Shown: piece by piece, positions 43,709 to 53,523 of the stretch
How positions within the stretch are numbered: the stretch's first letter is position 1
Layout of the letters: every line of letters begins with the position of its first letter
Assembly: GCF_008180725.1 (NCBI RefSeq)
Contig: NZ_VTEV01000004.1
Location: 62,001 to 126,000 of the forward strand
Direction: 5' to 3'
DNA: 64,000 bases
Source: Sutcliffiella horikoshii
Lineage (GTDB): Bacteria; Bacillota; Bacilli; Bacillales; Bacillaceae_I
Notes under the pieces: generated by a model
What the model saw: only the letters and a program-made list of their open reading frames with translations
What the model was told of the DNA's origin: nothing
Database searches by the model: none
Made by a program: the position numbers and the translations under genes

Positions 43709-44545
43709 ATGGCGAAAAAAGAAAGAGTAGATGTACTTTTAGTGGAGCGTGGGCTTGTGGAAACACGAGAGAAGGCAAAGCGCTCCATTATGGCAGGACT
43801 TGTATATTCAAACGAACAACGGCTGGACAAACCTGGTGAAAAAGTAGCAATGGATGCACCTTTGACTGTAAAAGGCAATGTTATGCCATATGTAAGTCGA
43901 GGCGGTTTAAAACTGGAGAAAGCACTAAAAGTCTTTAACTTGGATGTGAAAGACAAGATACTTCTTGATATCGGGGCTTCTACAGGCGGATTTACGGATT
44001 GTGCACTGCAAAATGGTGCAAAGCTTAGCTACGCACTTGATGTAGGGTATAATCAACTTGCATGGAAACTCCGTCAAGATGAACGGGTAGTCGTGATGGA
44101 AAGAACTAATTTCAGATATGTTACACCGGTGGATTTAAATGAAGGCATGCCGGATTTTGCCAGCATTGATGTTTCGTTTATTTCATTGAAACTTATATTA
44201 CCGGTTCTAAAAACCCTGCTTGTATCAGGCAGCGACGTAGTGGCGCTTGTTAAGCCTCAATTTGAAGCGGGAAGAGAGCAGGTCGGCAAAAAAGGTATTG
44301 TCCGTGAACCGAAGATACACGAAGCGGTGATGGATAAGATTATTGACTTCAGCTTGAAGGAAGGGTATGACGTGATGAATGCCTCTTACTCCCCGATTAA
44401 GGGAGGAGAGGGTAACATTGAATTCCTCCTTCATTTGCAATGGAATGGACATACAGAAGAAAACGCAGAAAATAATCTCGAAACTTCCATATCCGCTCTA
44501 GTTGCAGATGCGCACCTACAATTGAAGGTCGAAAAAGGGGAATAA
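43709..44545 (+). CDS. yqxC: TlyA-family rRNA 2'-O-methyltransferase (YqxC)
   Basis: 278 residues, 6 bp after dxs. S4 RNA-binding domain (RVDVLLVERGLVETREKAKR), SAM motif LLDIGASTGGFTDCALQNGA, catalytic K-D-K residues across DVGYNQLAWKLR and VALVKPQFEAGRE. Same position as B. subtilis yqxC before ahrC. Related TlyA enzymes methylate 16S/23S rRNA or act in membrane damage. Confidence 0.92.
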   Translation: MAKKERVDVLLVERGLVETREKAKRSIMAGLVYSNEQRLDKPGEKVAMDAPLTVKGNVMPYVSRGGLKLEKALKVFNLDVKDKILLDIGASTGGFTDCALQNGAKLSYALDVGYNQLAWKLRQDERVVVMERTNFRYVTPVDLNEGMPDFASIDVSFISLKLILPVLKTLLVSGSDVVALVKPQFEAGREQVGKKGIVREPKIHEAVMDKIIDFSLKEGYDVMNASYSPIKGGEGNIEFLLHLQWNGHTEENAENNLETSISALVADAHLQLKVEKGE

Positions 44546-44572
44546 CTATTACGATGGTTGTTCCTTTTTTCT
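44535..44572 (+). terminator. Terminator of dxs-yqxC
   Basis: AAGGGGAATAAC pairs with GTTGTTCCTT, followed by six Ts; the stem overlaps the last codons of yqxC. Confidence 0.65.
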
Positions 44573-44637
44573 TTTACATATTGAAAGGTTTCCATTAACA
44601 TAAAGCTAGGTTATATAGATTATTAAGGGGTGCCAAC

Positions 44638-45087
44638 ATGACAAAGGGCCAAAGACACATAAAGATTAGAGAACTAATTACAAACAGTGAAATAGAAACA
44701 CAGGACGAGCTAGTCGATCGCTTAAAAAGCTTAGGTTTCAATGTGACCCAAGCAACCGTTTCAAGAGATATCAAAGAGCTACACCTCGTAAAAGTTCCGC
44801 TATTAGACGGTAGATATAAATACAGCCTCCCAGCAGATCAACGCTTTAATCCTCTGCAAAAACTAAAACGCTCTTTGATGGATGCGTTTGTGAAAATCGA
44901 TATAGCAGGTCATATGATTGTGATGAAAACAATGCCTGGTAATGCAAATGCTATCGGTGTTTTAATTGATAATCTTGATTGGTCGGAAATCTTAGGGACT
45001 ATTTGTGGTGACGATACATGTTTGATCATTTGCCGTACACCGGAGGATGCAAAAGAGTTATCTGACCGCTTTATTAATATGCTATAA
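44638..45087 (+). CDS. argR: Arginine repressor ArgR/AhrC
   Basis: 149 residues, RBS AAGGGGTG. Winged-helix start [40 protein letters not shown] recognition helix, C-terminal trimerisation/arginine site [15 protein letters not shown]. It represses arginine synthesis and activates catabolism. Followed by recN. Confidence 0.97.
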   Translation: MTKGQRHIKIRELITNSEIETQDELVDRLKSLGFNVTQATVSRDIKELHLVKVPLLDGRYKYSLPADQRFNPLQKLKRSLMDAFVKIDIAGHMIVMKTMPGNANAIGVLIDNLDWSEILGTICGDDTCLIICRTPEDAKELSDRFINML

Positions 45088-45109
45088 AATCACGCGAGGA
45101 TGTGATGAT

Positions 45110-46816
45110 ATGATTGCTGAGTTAACCATTAAAAATTTTGCTATTATTGAATCCCTTTCTGTATCTTTTGACAAAGGGTTAACAGTTTTAACCGGGGAGA
45201 CCGGAGCGGGGAAATCCATTATTATTGATGCCATCCACTTGTTGGCGGGTGGAAGGGGATCACACGAGTTTGTCCGCTTTGGTGAAAAAAGAGCGGAACT
45301 AGAGGGCTTATTTCTACTTGAGGATGAAAATCACCCTGCTTATAAAGTTTGTCAGGAGCTCGGAATTGAAATAGAAGACGAAATGGTTGTTTTAAGAAGA
45401 GAAATTCATGCTACAGGAAAAAGTGTATGTCGTGTTAATGGAAAACTCGTCACCATTGCACTGTTAAGGGAAGTAGGACAAACATTAGTGGATATCCATG
45501 GTCAGCATGAACATCAGGAGTTGATGGATCCGGACTTGCATCTCTCTCTTTTAGATCAGTTTGGAGGAGCGGCAGTACAAAAGGAACTTCAAGAGTATAG
45601 AAATATTTATACTTCATTTAAGGACGTTGAGAAAAGGCTGCTAGAACTAACTGAAAACGAACAAAAGGTTGCACATCGCCTTGATTTATTACAGTTTCAA
45701 GCAGAAGAGATCAGCAATGCGCAATTAACCGTGAATGAAGAAGATGAGTTGCTCGAGGAACGGAACAAAATCAGTAACTATGAGCGCCTTTATCAATCGC
45801 TCAACAACTGTTACCATGCAATGCACGGGGAACAAAAGGGACTTGATTGGGTCGGACAAGCCATGTCTGAATCGGAAGGTCTCGAAGAAATCGATAAAAA
45901 CCTTAAAGATGTTCACGAAATCATATCCAATTCTTATTATCAATTAGAGGAACTATCTTATCGTATTAGAGATGAAATAGATCAGCTAGAATTTGATCCA
46001 AACCGCCTTGATTTTATTGAAGGAAGATTAAATGAGATTAAACAGTTGAAGCGGAAGTATGGCACTACGGTTGCTGAAGTTTTGGAATATGCTTCGAAAA
46101 TAGAAGAAGAGCTAGAGACGCTGCAAAACCGTGATTCGCACATACACCAGCTACAGGAGACCTTAGAGTCACTGAAACAAGATCTTGCACTTGAAGCGAA
46201 ATCCTTAACTGATGCACGTAGAAAAGCTTCCGAGAAGTTGATGAAGAGCATCCATAAAGAGCTCAAAGACTTGTACCTAGAAAAAGCCATCTTTGATGTG
46301 AACATGGATGTGAAAAAAGAGAAGGCATCAGGCGAGGTCGTATTTGGTAAAAACGGCGTGGATGTTGTGGAGTTCTATTTGACAACAAACCCAGGTGAAC
46401 CGTTGAAGCCAATGGCAAAAGTCGCCTCTGGCGGGGAGCTTTCGCGGATTATGCTTGCTTTGAAGAGTATCTTCTCAAGACATCAAGGTATCACCTCCAT
46501 TATTTTTGATGAAGTCGATACGGGAGTCAGCGGCAGGGTGGCACAAGCTATTGCTGAGAAGATATATCAGGTTTCTGTCGATTCGCAAGTTCTTTGTATC
46601 TCCCACTTGCCGCAAGTTGCAGCTATGTCAGACACTCATCTATTCATCAGCAAGGAAGTATCCGGTGAGCGCACGAAAACCAAAGTGCGCGGACTGGATC
46701 AAGATGAAAAGGTACGTGAGATTGGCCGGATGATTTCTGGTGTGGAGATTACTTCGTTGACGAAGGAGCATGCACGGGAGTTGTTGGAGATTGCAGGGAG
46801 TATTAAGCAAGGGTAA
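45110..46816 (+). CDS. recN: DNA repair protein RecN
   Basis: 568 residues. ATG 45110 after GAGGATGTGAT; an upstream frame extension overlaps argR. SMC-like ATPase: Walker A GETGAGKS (29-36), Q-loop, long coiled coils in the middle, signature LASGGELSRIMLAL-type VASGGELSRIMLALKS, Walker B SIIFDEVDTGVSG. Works at double-strand breaks early in repair. Order argR-recN-spoIVB is conserved in Bacillus. Confidence 0.97.
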   Translation: MIAELTIKNFAIIESLSVSFDKGLTVLTGETGAGKSIIIDAIHLLAGGRGSHEFVRFGEKRAELEGLFLLEDENHPAYKVCQELGIEIEDEMVVLRREIHATGKSVCRVNGKLVTIALLREVGQTLVDIHGQHEHQELMDPDLHLSLLDQFGGAAVQKELQEYRNIYTSFKDVEKRLLELTENEQKVAHRLDLLQFQAEEISNAQLTVNEEDELLEERNKISNYERLYQSLNNCYHAMHGEQKGLDWVGQAMSESEGLEEIDKNLKDVHEIISNSYYQLEELSYRIRDEIDQLEFDPNRLDFIEGRLNEIKQLKRKYGTTVAEVLEYASKIEEELETLQNRDSHIHQLQETLESLKQDLALEAKSLTDARRKASEKLMKSIHKELKDLYLEKAIFDVNMDVKKEKASGEVVFGKNGVDVVEFYLTTNPGEPLKPMAKVASGGELSRIMLALKSIFSRHQGITSIIFDEVDTGVSGRVAQAIAEKIYQVSVDSQVLCISHLPQVAAMSDTHLFISKEVSGERTKTKVRGLDQDEKVREIGRMISGVEITSLTKEHARELLEIAGSIKQG

Positions 46817-46828
46817 GGAATTAAGATT

Positions 46829-46862
46829 GGCCGTTCGCATTTAGAGGTGTGGACGGTTTTTT
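46829..46862 (+). terminator. Terminator of recN
   Basis: CCGTTCGCA pairs with TGTGGACGG (wobble pairs), followed by six Ts. Confidence 0.7.
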
Positions 46863-46928
46863 GATTGGTTTTGTTCAAAATCAGCAATTTGATTGGTTTT
46901 TGGATGAATTTTAGGGCGTGTGAAACGG

Positions 46929-47138
46929 TTCGGACAATTTAGCTTAATGTTTGGACATTTGAACACTCAAAAGTAGGTGAGTTCGGACATTTGAAAGCAT
47001 GCTTTGGTCAACTTTCAAGTGTGGTTCGGACATTCTCAATTTTGGTTCGGTCAAATCAGCAAAAACTTCGGTCAACTTTCGAAAAACTTCGGTCAAAAAT
47101 CCGAAATCTTCGGTCAACTTTTCAAAATCTTCGGACAT
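46929..47138. repeat. 21-bp phased array, core TTCGGaCAT / TTCGGtCAA
   Basis: Ten cores start at 46929, 46950, 46982, 47003, 47025, 47046, 47067, 47088, 47109 and 47130. Steps are 21, 32, 21, 22, 21, 21, 21, 21, 21. The left end (GTGTGAAACGGTTCGGACAA) matches the lead-in of the 33.1-kb array. Intergenic, about 66 bp after the recN terminator. Confidence 0.9.
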
Positions 47139-47447
47139 TTGCCCTCGCGTCGCTAAAAGTGAAGCCGCTTTCTCTCCATCAGCTGTAGAAATGACCACAT
47201 TTTCCTCGCGCCACATAAAAAGCGAAGTCATTCGCAAAATCAGCGACGCCTCCAAACCAGACCTATATTTACATAATATTCCCCATCCCTACTCCCGATA
47301 TTTATCCCCATTCCCCTCAAATAACATAACTATCCATAAAGGGTAGCATTTAAATTAATATCGTTGTTATAAATGTAGCCTGACAAGGCAAAATTATATA
47401 ATGTAGCCATGAATGGTGTGGGATAGGACCGAGGAGAGTGAAAATGT
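47139..47447. other. Region before spoIVB with a degenerate trace of the palindromic element
   Basis: 47205-47250 (AAAAAGCGAAGTCATTCGC then AAAATCAGCGACG) resembles the right end of R1 (AAAGCGAAGTCATTTGC, GGAAATCAACGAC), so an old copy may lie here. A sigma-F/G promoter for spoIVB is expected but I could not place it. The RBS GAGGAG is at the right edge. Confidence 0.35.
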
Positions 47448-48743
47448 TTGAGAGAAGATATAATTAGAAAAATTGTTGGTGTATTTCTCCTTGTTTCAGT
47501 CATGGTATTATGTGTAAGTCAACCATTTAAAGAGTATGTCCAAATCCCAAATAAAATAACGATATTTGAAGGGCAAGGATTACATTTCCAGTCATCTGTT
47601 CCGGTGACTGCCAAAGTGAATGAAGATTCTTCCTCCTCTCTCGGGATTGAGGCAAACGATAAAACGTTAGCATTTCAAGGCAAACAGGCTGGTGAAGGTC
47701 AGGTTGTTCTACAACTGGCAGGTATCCCAGTTAAGAAAGTCAATGTAGATGTCATACCTGAATATAAAGTGTATCCTGGTGGTCAATCGATCGGCGTCAA
47801 GTTAAATACATTAGGTGTATTGGTAGTAGGTCATCACCAAGTGGACACAGCAGATGGAAAAAAATCGCCTGGAGAAATAGCTGGTATTCAGGTTGGCGAT
47901 ATTATTACAAAGATAAATGGGAAAACCATTGAACAAATGAGTGACGTTGCTCCATTCGTACAAGAGTCCGGAAAAACCGGAAATCCCCTTGATGTTGTCA
48001 TCACACGTGATAAAGAAACCATTGAGACGAAACTAATTCCTTTAAAAGACAAGCAAGAAAGCTCCTTTAGAATTGGATTATATATACGAGATTCTGCAGC
48101 AGGTATTGGAACCATGACATTTTATGATCCCATTACCATGAAATATGGTGCATTAGGTCACGTAATATCAGATATGGATACGAAAAAACCAATCATTGTC
48201 CAAGATGGTCAAATCGTACGATCCACGGTAACTTCCATTGATAAAGGCAGTAACGGTGTTCCGGGTGAAAAGCTTGCACGATTTTCAAGCGACCGCTCAG
48301 CCATTGGTGATATCTCTAGGAATAGTCCGTTCGGTATTTTTGGTACCTTGCATAAAGATATTCAAAATGGCATTATGGACAAAGCCTTGCCTATAGCATT
48401 ATCTTCTGAGGTGAAGGAAGGCCCTGCCAAGATTTTGACGGTGGTCGAAGGGGATAAGGTTGAAGAGTTTGATGTAGAAGTTCTGAGTAGCATTCCTCAA
48501 AAATTCCCAGCCACCAAGGGGATGGTCATTAAGATCACGGACCCAGCCCTTTTAGAAAAAACAGGTGGGATCGTTCAAGGCATGAGTGGAAGTCCTATCA
48601 TACAAAACGGCAAAGTGATCGGTGCTGTCACACATGTATTCGTTAATGATCCTACAAGCGGTTATGGGGTTCATATCGAATGGATGCTGAATGAAGCCGG
48701 AATTGATATTTATCAAAAAGACAAAAAGAAGAAAGTGGGCTAA
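47448..48743 (+). CDS. spoIVB: SpoIVB serine peptidase (S55)
   Basis: 431 residues. TTG start at 47448; the ATG at 47444 is out of frame and stops after seven codons. Single N-terminal helix (5-24), PDZ domain (about 108-195), S55 peptidase domain with the triad His238 (GALGH), Asp365 (KITD) and Ser380 (GMSGSP), each two residues beyond the B. subtilis numbers. Made in the forespore, it cleaves SpoIVFA to activate pro-sigma-K processing in the mother cell. Confidence 0.96.
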   Translation: MREDIIRKIVGVFLLVSVMVLCVSQPFKEYVQIPNKITIFEGQGLHFQSSVPVTAKVNEDSSSSLGIEANDKTLAFQGKQAGEGQVVLQLAGIPVKKVNVDVIPEYKVYPGGQSIGVKLNTLGVLVVGHHQVDTADGKKSPGEIAGIQVGDIITKINGKTIEQMSDVAPFVQESGKTGNPLDVVITRDKETIETKLIPLKDKQESSFRIGLYIRDSAAGIGTMTFYDPITMKYGALGHVISDMDTKKPIIVQDGQIVRSTVTSIDKGSNGVPGEKLARFSSDRSAIGDISRNSPFGIFGTLHKDIQNGIMDKALPIALSSEVKEGPAKILTVVEGDKVEEFDVEVLSSIPQKFPATKGMVIKITDPALLEKTGGIVQGMSGSPIIQNGKVIGAVTHVFVNDPTSGYGVHIEWMLNEAGIDIYQKDKKKKVG

Positions 48744-48762
48744 GACAGCTCACTTTTTTTCT
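48732..48762 (+). terminator. Terminator of spoIVB
   Basis: AGTGGGCT pairs with AGCTCACT, followed by seven Ts; overlaps the last codons. Confidence 0.8.
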
Positions 48763-48807
48763 TTTGTTTTGCTTAAAATTACGTTAAGATGAAAATAGTA
48801 AAGATTA

Positions 48808-48944
48808 TTCGACATATTATCCAATAAATGTAATGGAATGCGGTTTGCGTCGAAATTAAGAGTATTCTGGAGAAAAATAAAGATTTTATATAATTTTTAC
48901 GGTTTTTTAAATTTTTTAAAGGAAAAGAGGTTGCATTGTCGAAT
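48808..48944 (+). promoter_or_regulatory. spo0A promoter: sigma-H site and Spo0A boxes
   Basis: AGGAAAA (48920-48926) and GTCGAAT (48938-48944) with an 11-base gap form a sigma-H promoter. 0A-box sequences (TGTCGAA) are at 48937-48943, overlapping the -10, and inverted TTCGACA at 48808-48814; CGTCGAA at 48848-48854 is a one-mismatch box. Layout agrees with sigma-H dependence and autoregulation of spo0A. Confidence 0.7.
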
Positions 48945-49016
48945 TTAACATTTAGAATAAAATTTAAGGCTTAATGCTTTAAAGAAAGTATAGGGACTGA
49001 GGAGGAAACTAGTTAT

Positions 49017-49808
49017 ATGAAAATTAAAGTATGTGTTGTAGATGACAACCGCGAATTGGTCGGTCTATTGGAAGAGTATATTTCAGCGCAAGAGGACATG
49101 GAAGTTGTAGGGGTAGCTCACAATGGTCAAGAATGTCTTCAGTTGCTTCAAGATAAAAATCCAGATGTGTTAGTACTCGACATCATTATGCCTCACTTGG
49201 ACGGTTTAGGAGTACTTGAAAAAATGCGTGGTCTAAACCTAGAAAAATCTCCTAACGTTATTATGTTAACTGCTTTTGGACAGGAAGATGTGACAAAGAA
49301 AGCGGTAGACTTGGGAGCTTCCTATTTTATTTTAAAGCCATTTGATATGGAAAATCTAGTGAGCAACATTCGTCAAGTGAGTGGGAAAGCTTCACCAATC
49401 CTTAAGCGATCTAGTTCATCATCTGTTCGTTCCTCCAGCCCAGAAACTAAAGGTAGAAATCTTGATGCAAACATTACAAGTATCATTCATGAAATTGGAG
49501 TGCCTGCTCACATCAAAGGTTACCTATACTTACGCGAAGCAATTTCCATGGTGTACAATGATATCGAATTATTGGGCTCCATCACAAAGGTCCTTTATCC
49601 TGATATCGCGAAAAAATACAATACCACAGCGAGCCGTGTCGAGCGTGCCATTCGCCATGCGATTGAAGTTGCGTGGTCACGTGGTAATATCGACAGCATC
49701 TCCTCTTTGTTCGGTTATACCGTATCAATGTCAAAAGCTAAACCTACAAATAGTGAGTTCATTGCGATGGTCGCGGATAAGTTAAGACTGGAGCATAGAG
49801 CCTCTTGA
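49017..49808 (+). CDS. spo0A: Sporulation master response regulator Spo0A
   Basis: 263 residues, RBS GAGGAGG. Receiver domain with acidic pair VVDD (8-10), phosphoacceptor Asp55 in [10 protein letters not shown] in MLTAFGQ, K in FILKPF. Linker rich in Ser; C-terminal DNA-binding domain starts [18 protein letters not shown] and contains the recognition helix [15 protein letters not shown]. Integrates phosphorelay signals to start sporulation. Confidence 0.98.
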   Translation: MKIKVCVVDDNRELVGLLEEYISAQEDMEVVGVAHNGQECLQLLQDKNPDVLVLDIIMPHLDGLGVLEKMRGLNLEKSPNVIMLTAFGQEDVTKKAVDLGASYFILKPFDMENLVSNIRQVSGKASPILKRSSSSSVRSSSPETKGRNLDANITSIIHEIGVPAHIKGYLYLREAISMVYNDIELLGSITKVLYPDIAKKYNTTASRVERAIRHAIEVAWSRGNIDSISSLFGYTVSMSKAKPTNSEFIAMVADKLRLEHRAS

Positions 49809-49840
49809 GAGGGTAAGATATAGGAAATACCAGCAATATG

Positions 49841-49876
49841 AAAACCCAACATGCAAATTTGTATGTTGGGTTTGTT
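49841..49876. terminator. Bidirectional terminator after spo0A
   Basis: AACCCAACAT pairs with ATGTTGGGTT, T-rich downstream, A-rich upstream; lies between convergent spo0A and the YycC-like gene. Confidence 0.8.
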
Positions 49877-49902
49877 TATGTTACATATATCAAAAAGTAG
49901 GA

Positions 49903-50058
49903 TTACTCCTTATTGCTGTTACTGGATTCATTTCGCTCTAATTCTACAAGCTTTTGAACAAGGATATGTTGAGGAATATGCATGACTTGTTCAATAGGCA
50001 CATCCAAAGCCTCAGCAAGTTTTTGAGCGGTTTCAGCGGATATTTGTAATGGGCGCAT
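49903..50058 (-). CDS. YycC-like small protein, 51 aa
   Basis: MRPLQISAETAQKLAEALDV then PIEQVMHIPQHILVQKLVEL and a Ser/Asn-rich tail. This matches the YycC-like family of short Bacillus proteins. The RBS GAGGTGA sits on the minus strand at normal distance. Function unknown. It is divergent from the GDPD gene. Confidence 0.8.
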   Translation of the reverse strand: MRPLQISAETAQKLAEALDVPIEQVMHIPQHILVQKLVELERNESSNSNKE

Positions 50059-50150
50059 TCTGTTCACCTCGCTTCATCTAAAAATTTTACTAAATAATAC
50101 GTTCGTTTACAATTATTTCTGACAAGAGTGAAGTAGAAAGGTGTGTAAAA

Positions 50151-50876
50151 ATGACGAAAATTTTTGGCCATAGGGGATCAGCGGGTACTCATCCTGAAAA
50201 TACGATGATCAGCTTTGAACAAGCATATAAAGATGGAGCAGATGGAATCGAATTAGATGTGCAATTAAGCAAAGACGGCATTCCTGTTGTCATACATGAT
50301 GAAAAAGTGAATCGAACAACCGACAGTAAAGGCTTTGTACAAGATTTAACTTTACATGAATTGAAAAAATTAAACGCGGTACATAAATTTAAAAAACAAT
50401 TCAAACATGCAGAAATTCCTACATTGGAAGAAGTGTTGGAGTGGGCTTCAAGAAAGCAGACGATAGTCAATATAGAACTAAAGAACAGTATTCTTCCCTA
50501 CGCGGGAATGGAGGAGAAAGTGCTTGATCTAGTGGACAAATATAAGATGGCGCATCTGATAATCTTTTCAAGCTTTAATCACTACAGCATCGCTCGATTG
50601 AATACGTTAGCGCCAAACATAGAAAAAGCAGTCTTGTATATGGAAGGGATCTATAAACCGTGGGATTATACAAAATGGGTTGGTGGAAGCGGTATTCATC
50701 CTCATATTAAGGCAGCAACTGCAAGTATCATTCAACGCTCTCAACATGCCGGAGTACCTGTCAGGCCTTTCACGGTCAATGATGAAAAAGTCATGAAAAG
50801 ACTGTTCGAAGAAGGGTGTGCAGGATTTTTCACGGATTATCCAAAGAAAGCTGTACAGTTAAAATATCAAAATTAA
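50151..50876 (+). CDS. yqiK: Glycerophosphodiester phosphodiesterase (YqiK-type)
   Basis: 241 residues, RBS GAAAGGTG. GDPD signature FGHRGSAGTHPENT, metal-binding ELDVQLSKDGIPVVIHDE, NIELKN, and C-terminal VNDEKVMKRLFEEGCAGFFTDYP. Hydrolyses deacylated phospholipids to glycerol-3-phosphate plus alcohol. No signal peptide, so cytosolic. Same location as yqiK downstream of spo0A in B. subtilis. Confidence 0.9.
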   Translation: MTKIFGHRGSAGTHPENTMISFEQAYKDGADGIELDVQLSKDGIPVVIHDEKVNRTTDSKGFVQDLTLHELKKLNAVHKFKKQFKHAEIPTLEEVLEWASRKQTIVNIELKNSILPYAGMEEKVLDLVDKYKMAHLIIFSSFNHYSIARLNTLAPNIEKAVLYMEGIYKPWDYTKWVGGSGIHPHIKAATASIIQRSQHAGVPVRPFTVNDEKVMKRLFEEGCAGFFTDYPKKAVQLKYQN

Positions 50877-50904
50877 ACCGGCTGCCATGAACAGCCGGTT
50901 TTCT
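50875..50904. terminator. Bidirectional terminator
   Basis: AACCGGCTG pairs with CAGCCGGTT; serves yqiK (+) and yqzF (-). Confidence 0.85.
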
Positions 50905-51146
50905 TATTTTTCTCTCTTTTGAAACCGTTTTTGAACATTGTTCCGCTTGCGGTCTCTGTGAAAAATGAAACCAGCGACAAACCATAATCCCACTAAAAAA
51001 AATAGAAATCCGATAATGAATTGCAAGGTTAATGAAGGAATTAATGGGTGTGCAATATTAAATACCATGTCACGCATTAATTTTATACCATATACAGCTA
51101 TGATTCCTGGAATCAATAAAATAATCAAAGCAATTATTCGTTGCAT
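50904..51146 (-). CDS. yqzF: DUF2627 membrane protein YqzF
   Basis: 80 residues if started at ATG 51146; an upstream in-frame TTG (51170) would add eight residues. MQRIIALIILLIPGIIAVYG, then KLMRDMVF and LQFIIGFLFFLVGLWFVAGF, ending RDRKRNNVQKRFQKREK. Two membrane helices. B. subtilis YqzF starts at the equivalent Met. Lies between yqiK and bkdR as expected. Confidence 0.85.
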   Translation of the reverse strand: MQRIIALIILLIPGIIAVYGIKLMRDMVFNIAHPLIPSLTLQFIIGFLFFLVGLWFVAGFIFHRDRKRNNVQKRFQKREK

Positions 51147-51335
51147 ATCAATTGTTGGCCTCACTTTCAAAGCTTTCGGTTTCCATTATAGCAGAAAATA
51201 CCTTGCATAGAAGAGAAAAAACATTTAAGATAAAAGTGTGCAAAAAATTTCATACCTTTTAAAGAAGACTGTGAATTTTCTTTCAATTCGCAAATAGTAT
51301 GAGAAATAAATGTAACAGGTGTAGAGGGGTTTATT

Positions 51336-53387
51336 ATGCAGACAGTATTAGTAGTTGGTGCTGGTAAAGGCGGTTCTGCGATATTAAAAATGTTAACGCA
51401 TTCAGGAATGTTCCATTTGCTTGCTGTTGTCGATATTAACCAGGCGGCACCTGGCTTGGAGCTTGCAAAAGACATGGGAATTACAGTCGGTCGAGATTGG
51501 AAAGATTTCTTATCTGAGAAGGTAGATATAATCATTGAAGCGACTGGTTCGGACGAGGTATTTCGAGAGCTTCGTGAGGCGAAGAACCCGAGAACGGTTC
51601 TCGTTCCTGGAACGGTGGCTCACATTACAGCAACTCTGGTAGAAGAAAAAGAAGAACTGATTGCAAAAATGAAATATGAATCCCACAAACGCGACCTCAT
51701 ATTTAATCTGCTACATGATGGTTTGATGGTGGTCGATCAACACGGCAAAGTTATCATCTACAATAAAAGTGCTGAAAAAATAGTAGGAATAAAAAAAGCG
51801 CATATGCTTGGTCAACATATTTTGGAAAATGTTCCAACAAGCAGACTGCAAGATGTGATACATACGCAAAAAGTAGAAAAGAATAAAGAAATGCTACTTG
51901 AAAACGGTAAAAAAATCATTACAACAAGATCTCCTCTTATTGATGAAGATGGAAGGGTAATTGGTGCATTTGCTGTTTTCAAGGACATCACAGAAGTTAT
52001 GAACCTTGCAGAGGAAGTTACAAACCTAAAAGGTATTCAGACCATGCTTGAAGCGATCATTCAGTCGTCTGATGAAGCGATTTCCGTTGTAGATGAATAT
52101 GGCAGGGGCTTGATGATAAATCCTGCATACTCGAGGTTGACTGGACTTGAAGAACAACAAGTCATTGGTAAGCCTGCAACAGCAGATATTTATGAAGGTG
52201 ACAGTATGCATATGAAGGTACTGGAAACTAGAAGAGCTGTTCGTGGTGTTAATTTAAAAGTAGGTCCATCAAAAAAGGAAGTCATTGTAAACGTCGCACC
52301 AATAATAGTGGATGGCAAGTTAAAAGGGAGTGTTGGTGTCATTCACGATGTCTCCGAAATACAGACGCTTACCACTGAGTTGGATCGGGCAAGGCAAATT
52401 ATCAGAACACTCGAAGCCAAGTATTCTTTTGAGGATATCATCGGATCATCTGAAGAAATGAGCCTTGCCATTGAACAAGCAAAACTAGGCGCGAAAACCC
52501 CGGCAACTGTTTTATTACGAGGGGAGTCCGGCACGGGGAAAGAACTTTTTGCCCACGCTATCCATAACGCAAGCAGCCGCAAATATAACAAATTTATCAG
52601 AGTTAATTGTGCTGCCCTTTCTGAATCTTTATTGGAAAGTGAATTGTTCGGTTATGAAGAAGGTGCGTTTTCTGGTGCCAAGCGAGGTGGCAAGAAAGGG
52701 CTATTTGAAGAAGCAAATAACGGTAGTATTTTCCTCGATGAGATTGGAGAATTATCTGCTAATACTCAAGCAAAACTATTAAGGGTTCTTCAAGAAAATG
52801 AAATCATACGTGTAGGTGGAACAAAAGCAATTACCATTAACGTCAGAGTGATTGCTGCCACGAATGTTAATCTTGAAAAAGGGATTGCAGACGGGTCATT
52901 CCGAGAGGATCTGTATTATCGTTTAAATAGAATGCCTATTCACATTCCCCCTCTTCGTAAAAGAAAAGAAGATATAGAAGCGTTAAGTGAACATCTTATA
53001 AGAAAAATAAATCAAGATTACGGTAGAAATGTGGAAGGGTTGACTCCACGGGCCATTAATCACCTCGCTGCCTACGATTGGCCAGGCAATGTGAGGGAGC
53101 TTGAAAATGTTCTCGGACGAGCTATCATTTTTATGAAATTCAATGAAGTATTTATCGACACAGAGCATATTCCGGACTTGGCTATCACCGGCGATAAAGT
53201 AGTGCAGGATTCTGCTGAAACAGTCTCTAGTGATTACACTTTAGCAGAATTGCTGGAAGGGTATGAAGCGAAAATAATTCAAAAGATATTGAAGAAGAAT
53301 AAAGGAAACAAAACAAAGACTGCTAAAGAGCTCGGAGTATCGATTAGAAATCTTTATTATAAAATGGAGAAATTCATGATTGATTAA
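51336..53387 (+). CDS. bkdR: Sigma-54-dependent activator BkdR
   Basis: 683 residues. Residues 1-110 form a Rossmann-like NAD-binding domain ([17 protein letters not shown]), then two PAS domains (about 125-230 and 240-345), AAA+ ATPase with Walker A GESGTGKE (about 395), EEGAFSGA, Walker [12 protein letters not shown], and a Fis-type HTH ([20 protein letters not shown]). The sigma-54-contact loop reads GAFSGA where most activators have GAFTGA. It switches on the bkd operon via SigL. RBS GAGGGG. Confidence 0.95.
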   Translation: MQTVLVVGAGKGGSAILKMLTHSGMFHLLAVVDINQAAPGLELAKDMGITVGRDWKDFLSEKVDIIIEATGSDEVFRELREAKNPRTVLVPGTVAHITATLVEEKEELIAKMKYESHKRDLIFNLLHDGLMVVDQHGKVIIYNKSAEKIVGIKKAHMLGQHILENVPTSRLQDVIHTQKVEKNKEMLLENGKKIITTRSPLIDEDGRVIGAFAVFKDITEVMNLAEEVTNLKGIQTMLEAIIQSSDEAISVVDEYGRGLMINPAYSRLTGLEEQQVIGKPATADIYEGDSMHMKVLETRRAVRGVNLKVGPSKKEVIVNVAPIIVDGKLKGSVGVIHDVSEIQTLTTELDRARQIIRTLEAKYSFEDIIGSSEEMSLAIEQAKLGAKTPATVLLRGESGTGKELFAHAIHNASSRKYNKFIRVNCAALSESLLESELFGYEEGAFSGAKRGGKKGLFEEANNGSIFLDEIGELSANTQAKLLRVLQENEIIRVGGTKAITINVRVIAATNVNLEKGIADGSFREDLYYRLNRMPIHIPPLRKRKEDIEALSEHLIRKINQDYGRNVEGLTPRAINHLAAYDWPGNVRELENVLGRAIIFMKFNEVFIDTEHIPDLAITGDKVVQDSAETVSSDYTLAELLEGYEAKIIQKILKKNKGNKTKTAKELGVSIRNLYYKMEKFMID

Positions 53388-53419
53388 TAATGCATGCAAA
53401 AAACTGCATAGTATGAAAA

Positions 53420-53487
53420 ATTTTGCTTAATGATGAGCAGTAAAATAAAGCGTTTTCACAAAAAAACAAGTTGGCACGCTTCTTGCA
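53420..53487 (+). promoter_or_regulatory. Sigma-54 promoter and upstream sites of the bkd operon
   Basis: TGGCAC (53472-53477), GCTTC, TTGCA (53483-53487) is a perfect -24/-12 element. The inverted pair TTTTGCT...AGCAGTAAAA (53421-53444) is a candidate BkdR site. ATAAAGCGTTTTCA (53445-53458) resembles a cre site with two mismatches; it lies just before the -24 box. Confidence 0.85.
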
Positions 53488-53523
53488 TAGATAATATTGG
53501 AGTAGAAAGGAAGGGTTGAGAAA

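Noticed and set aside
46991-47346. Plus-strand open frames of 65 and 115 codons over the recN-spoIVB array
   Set aside because: Same by-product of 21-bp units; no RBS, low-complexity peptide, overlaps a degenerate palindromic element.
47444-47467. ATG at 47444 as the start of spoIVB
   Set aside because: Out of frame; stops after seven codons. TTG 47448 gives the conserved SpoIVB N-terminus.
51336-51700. Reading bkdR's N-terminal Rossmann domain as a separate dehydrogenase
   Set aside because: It is in one uninterrupted frame with the PAS, AAA+ and Fis domains and agrees with the length of known BkdR.
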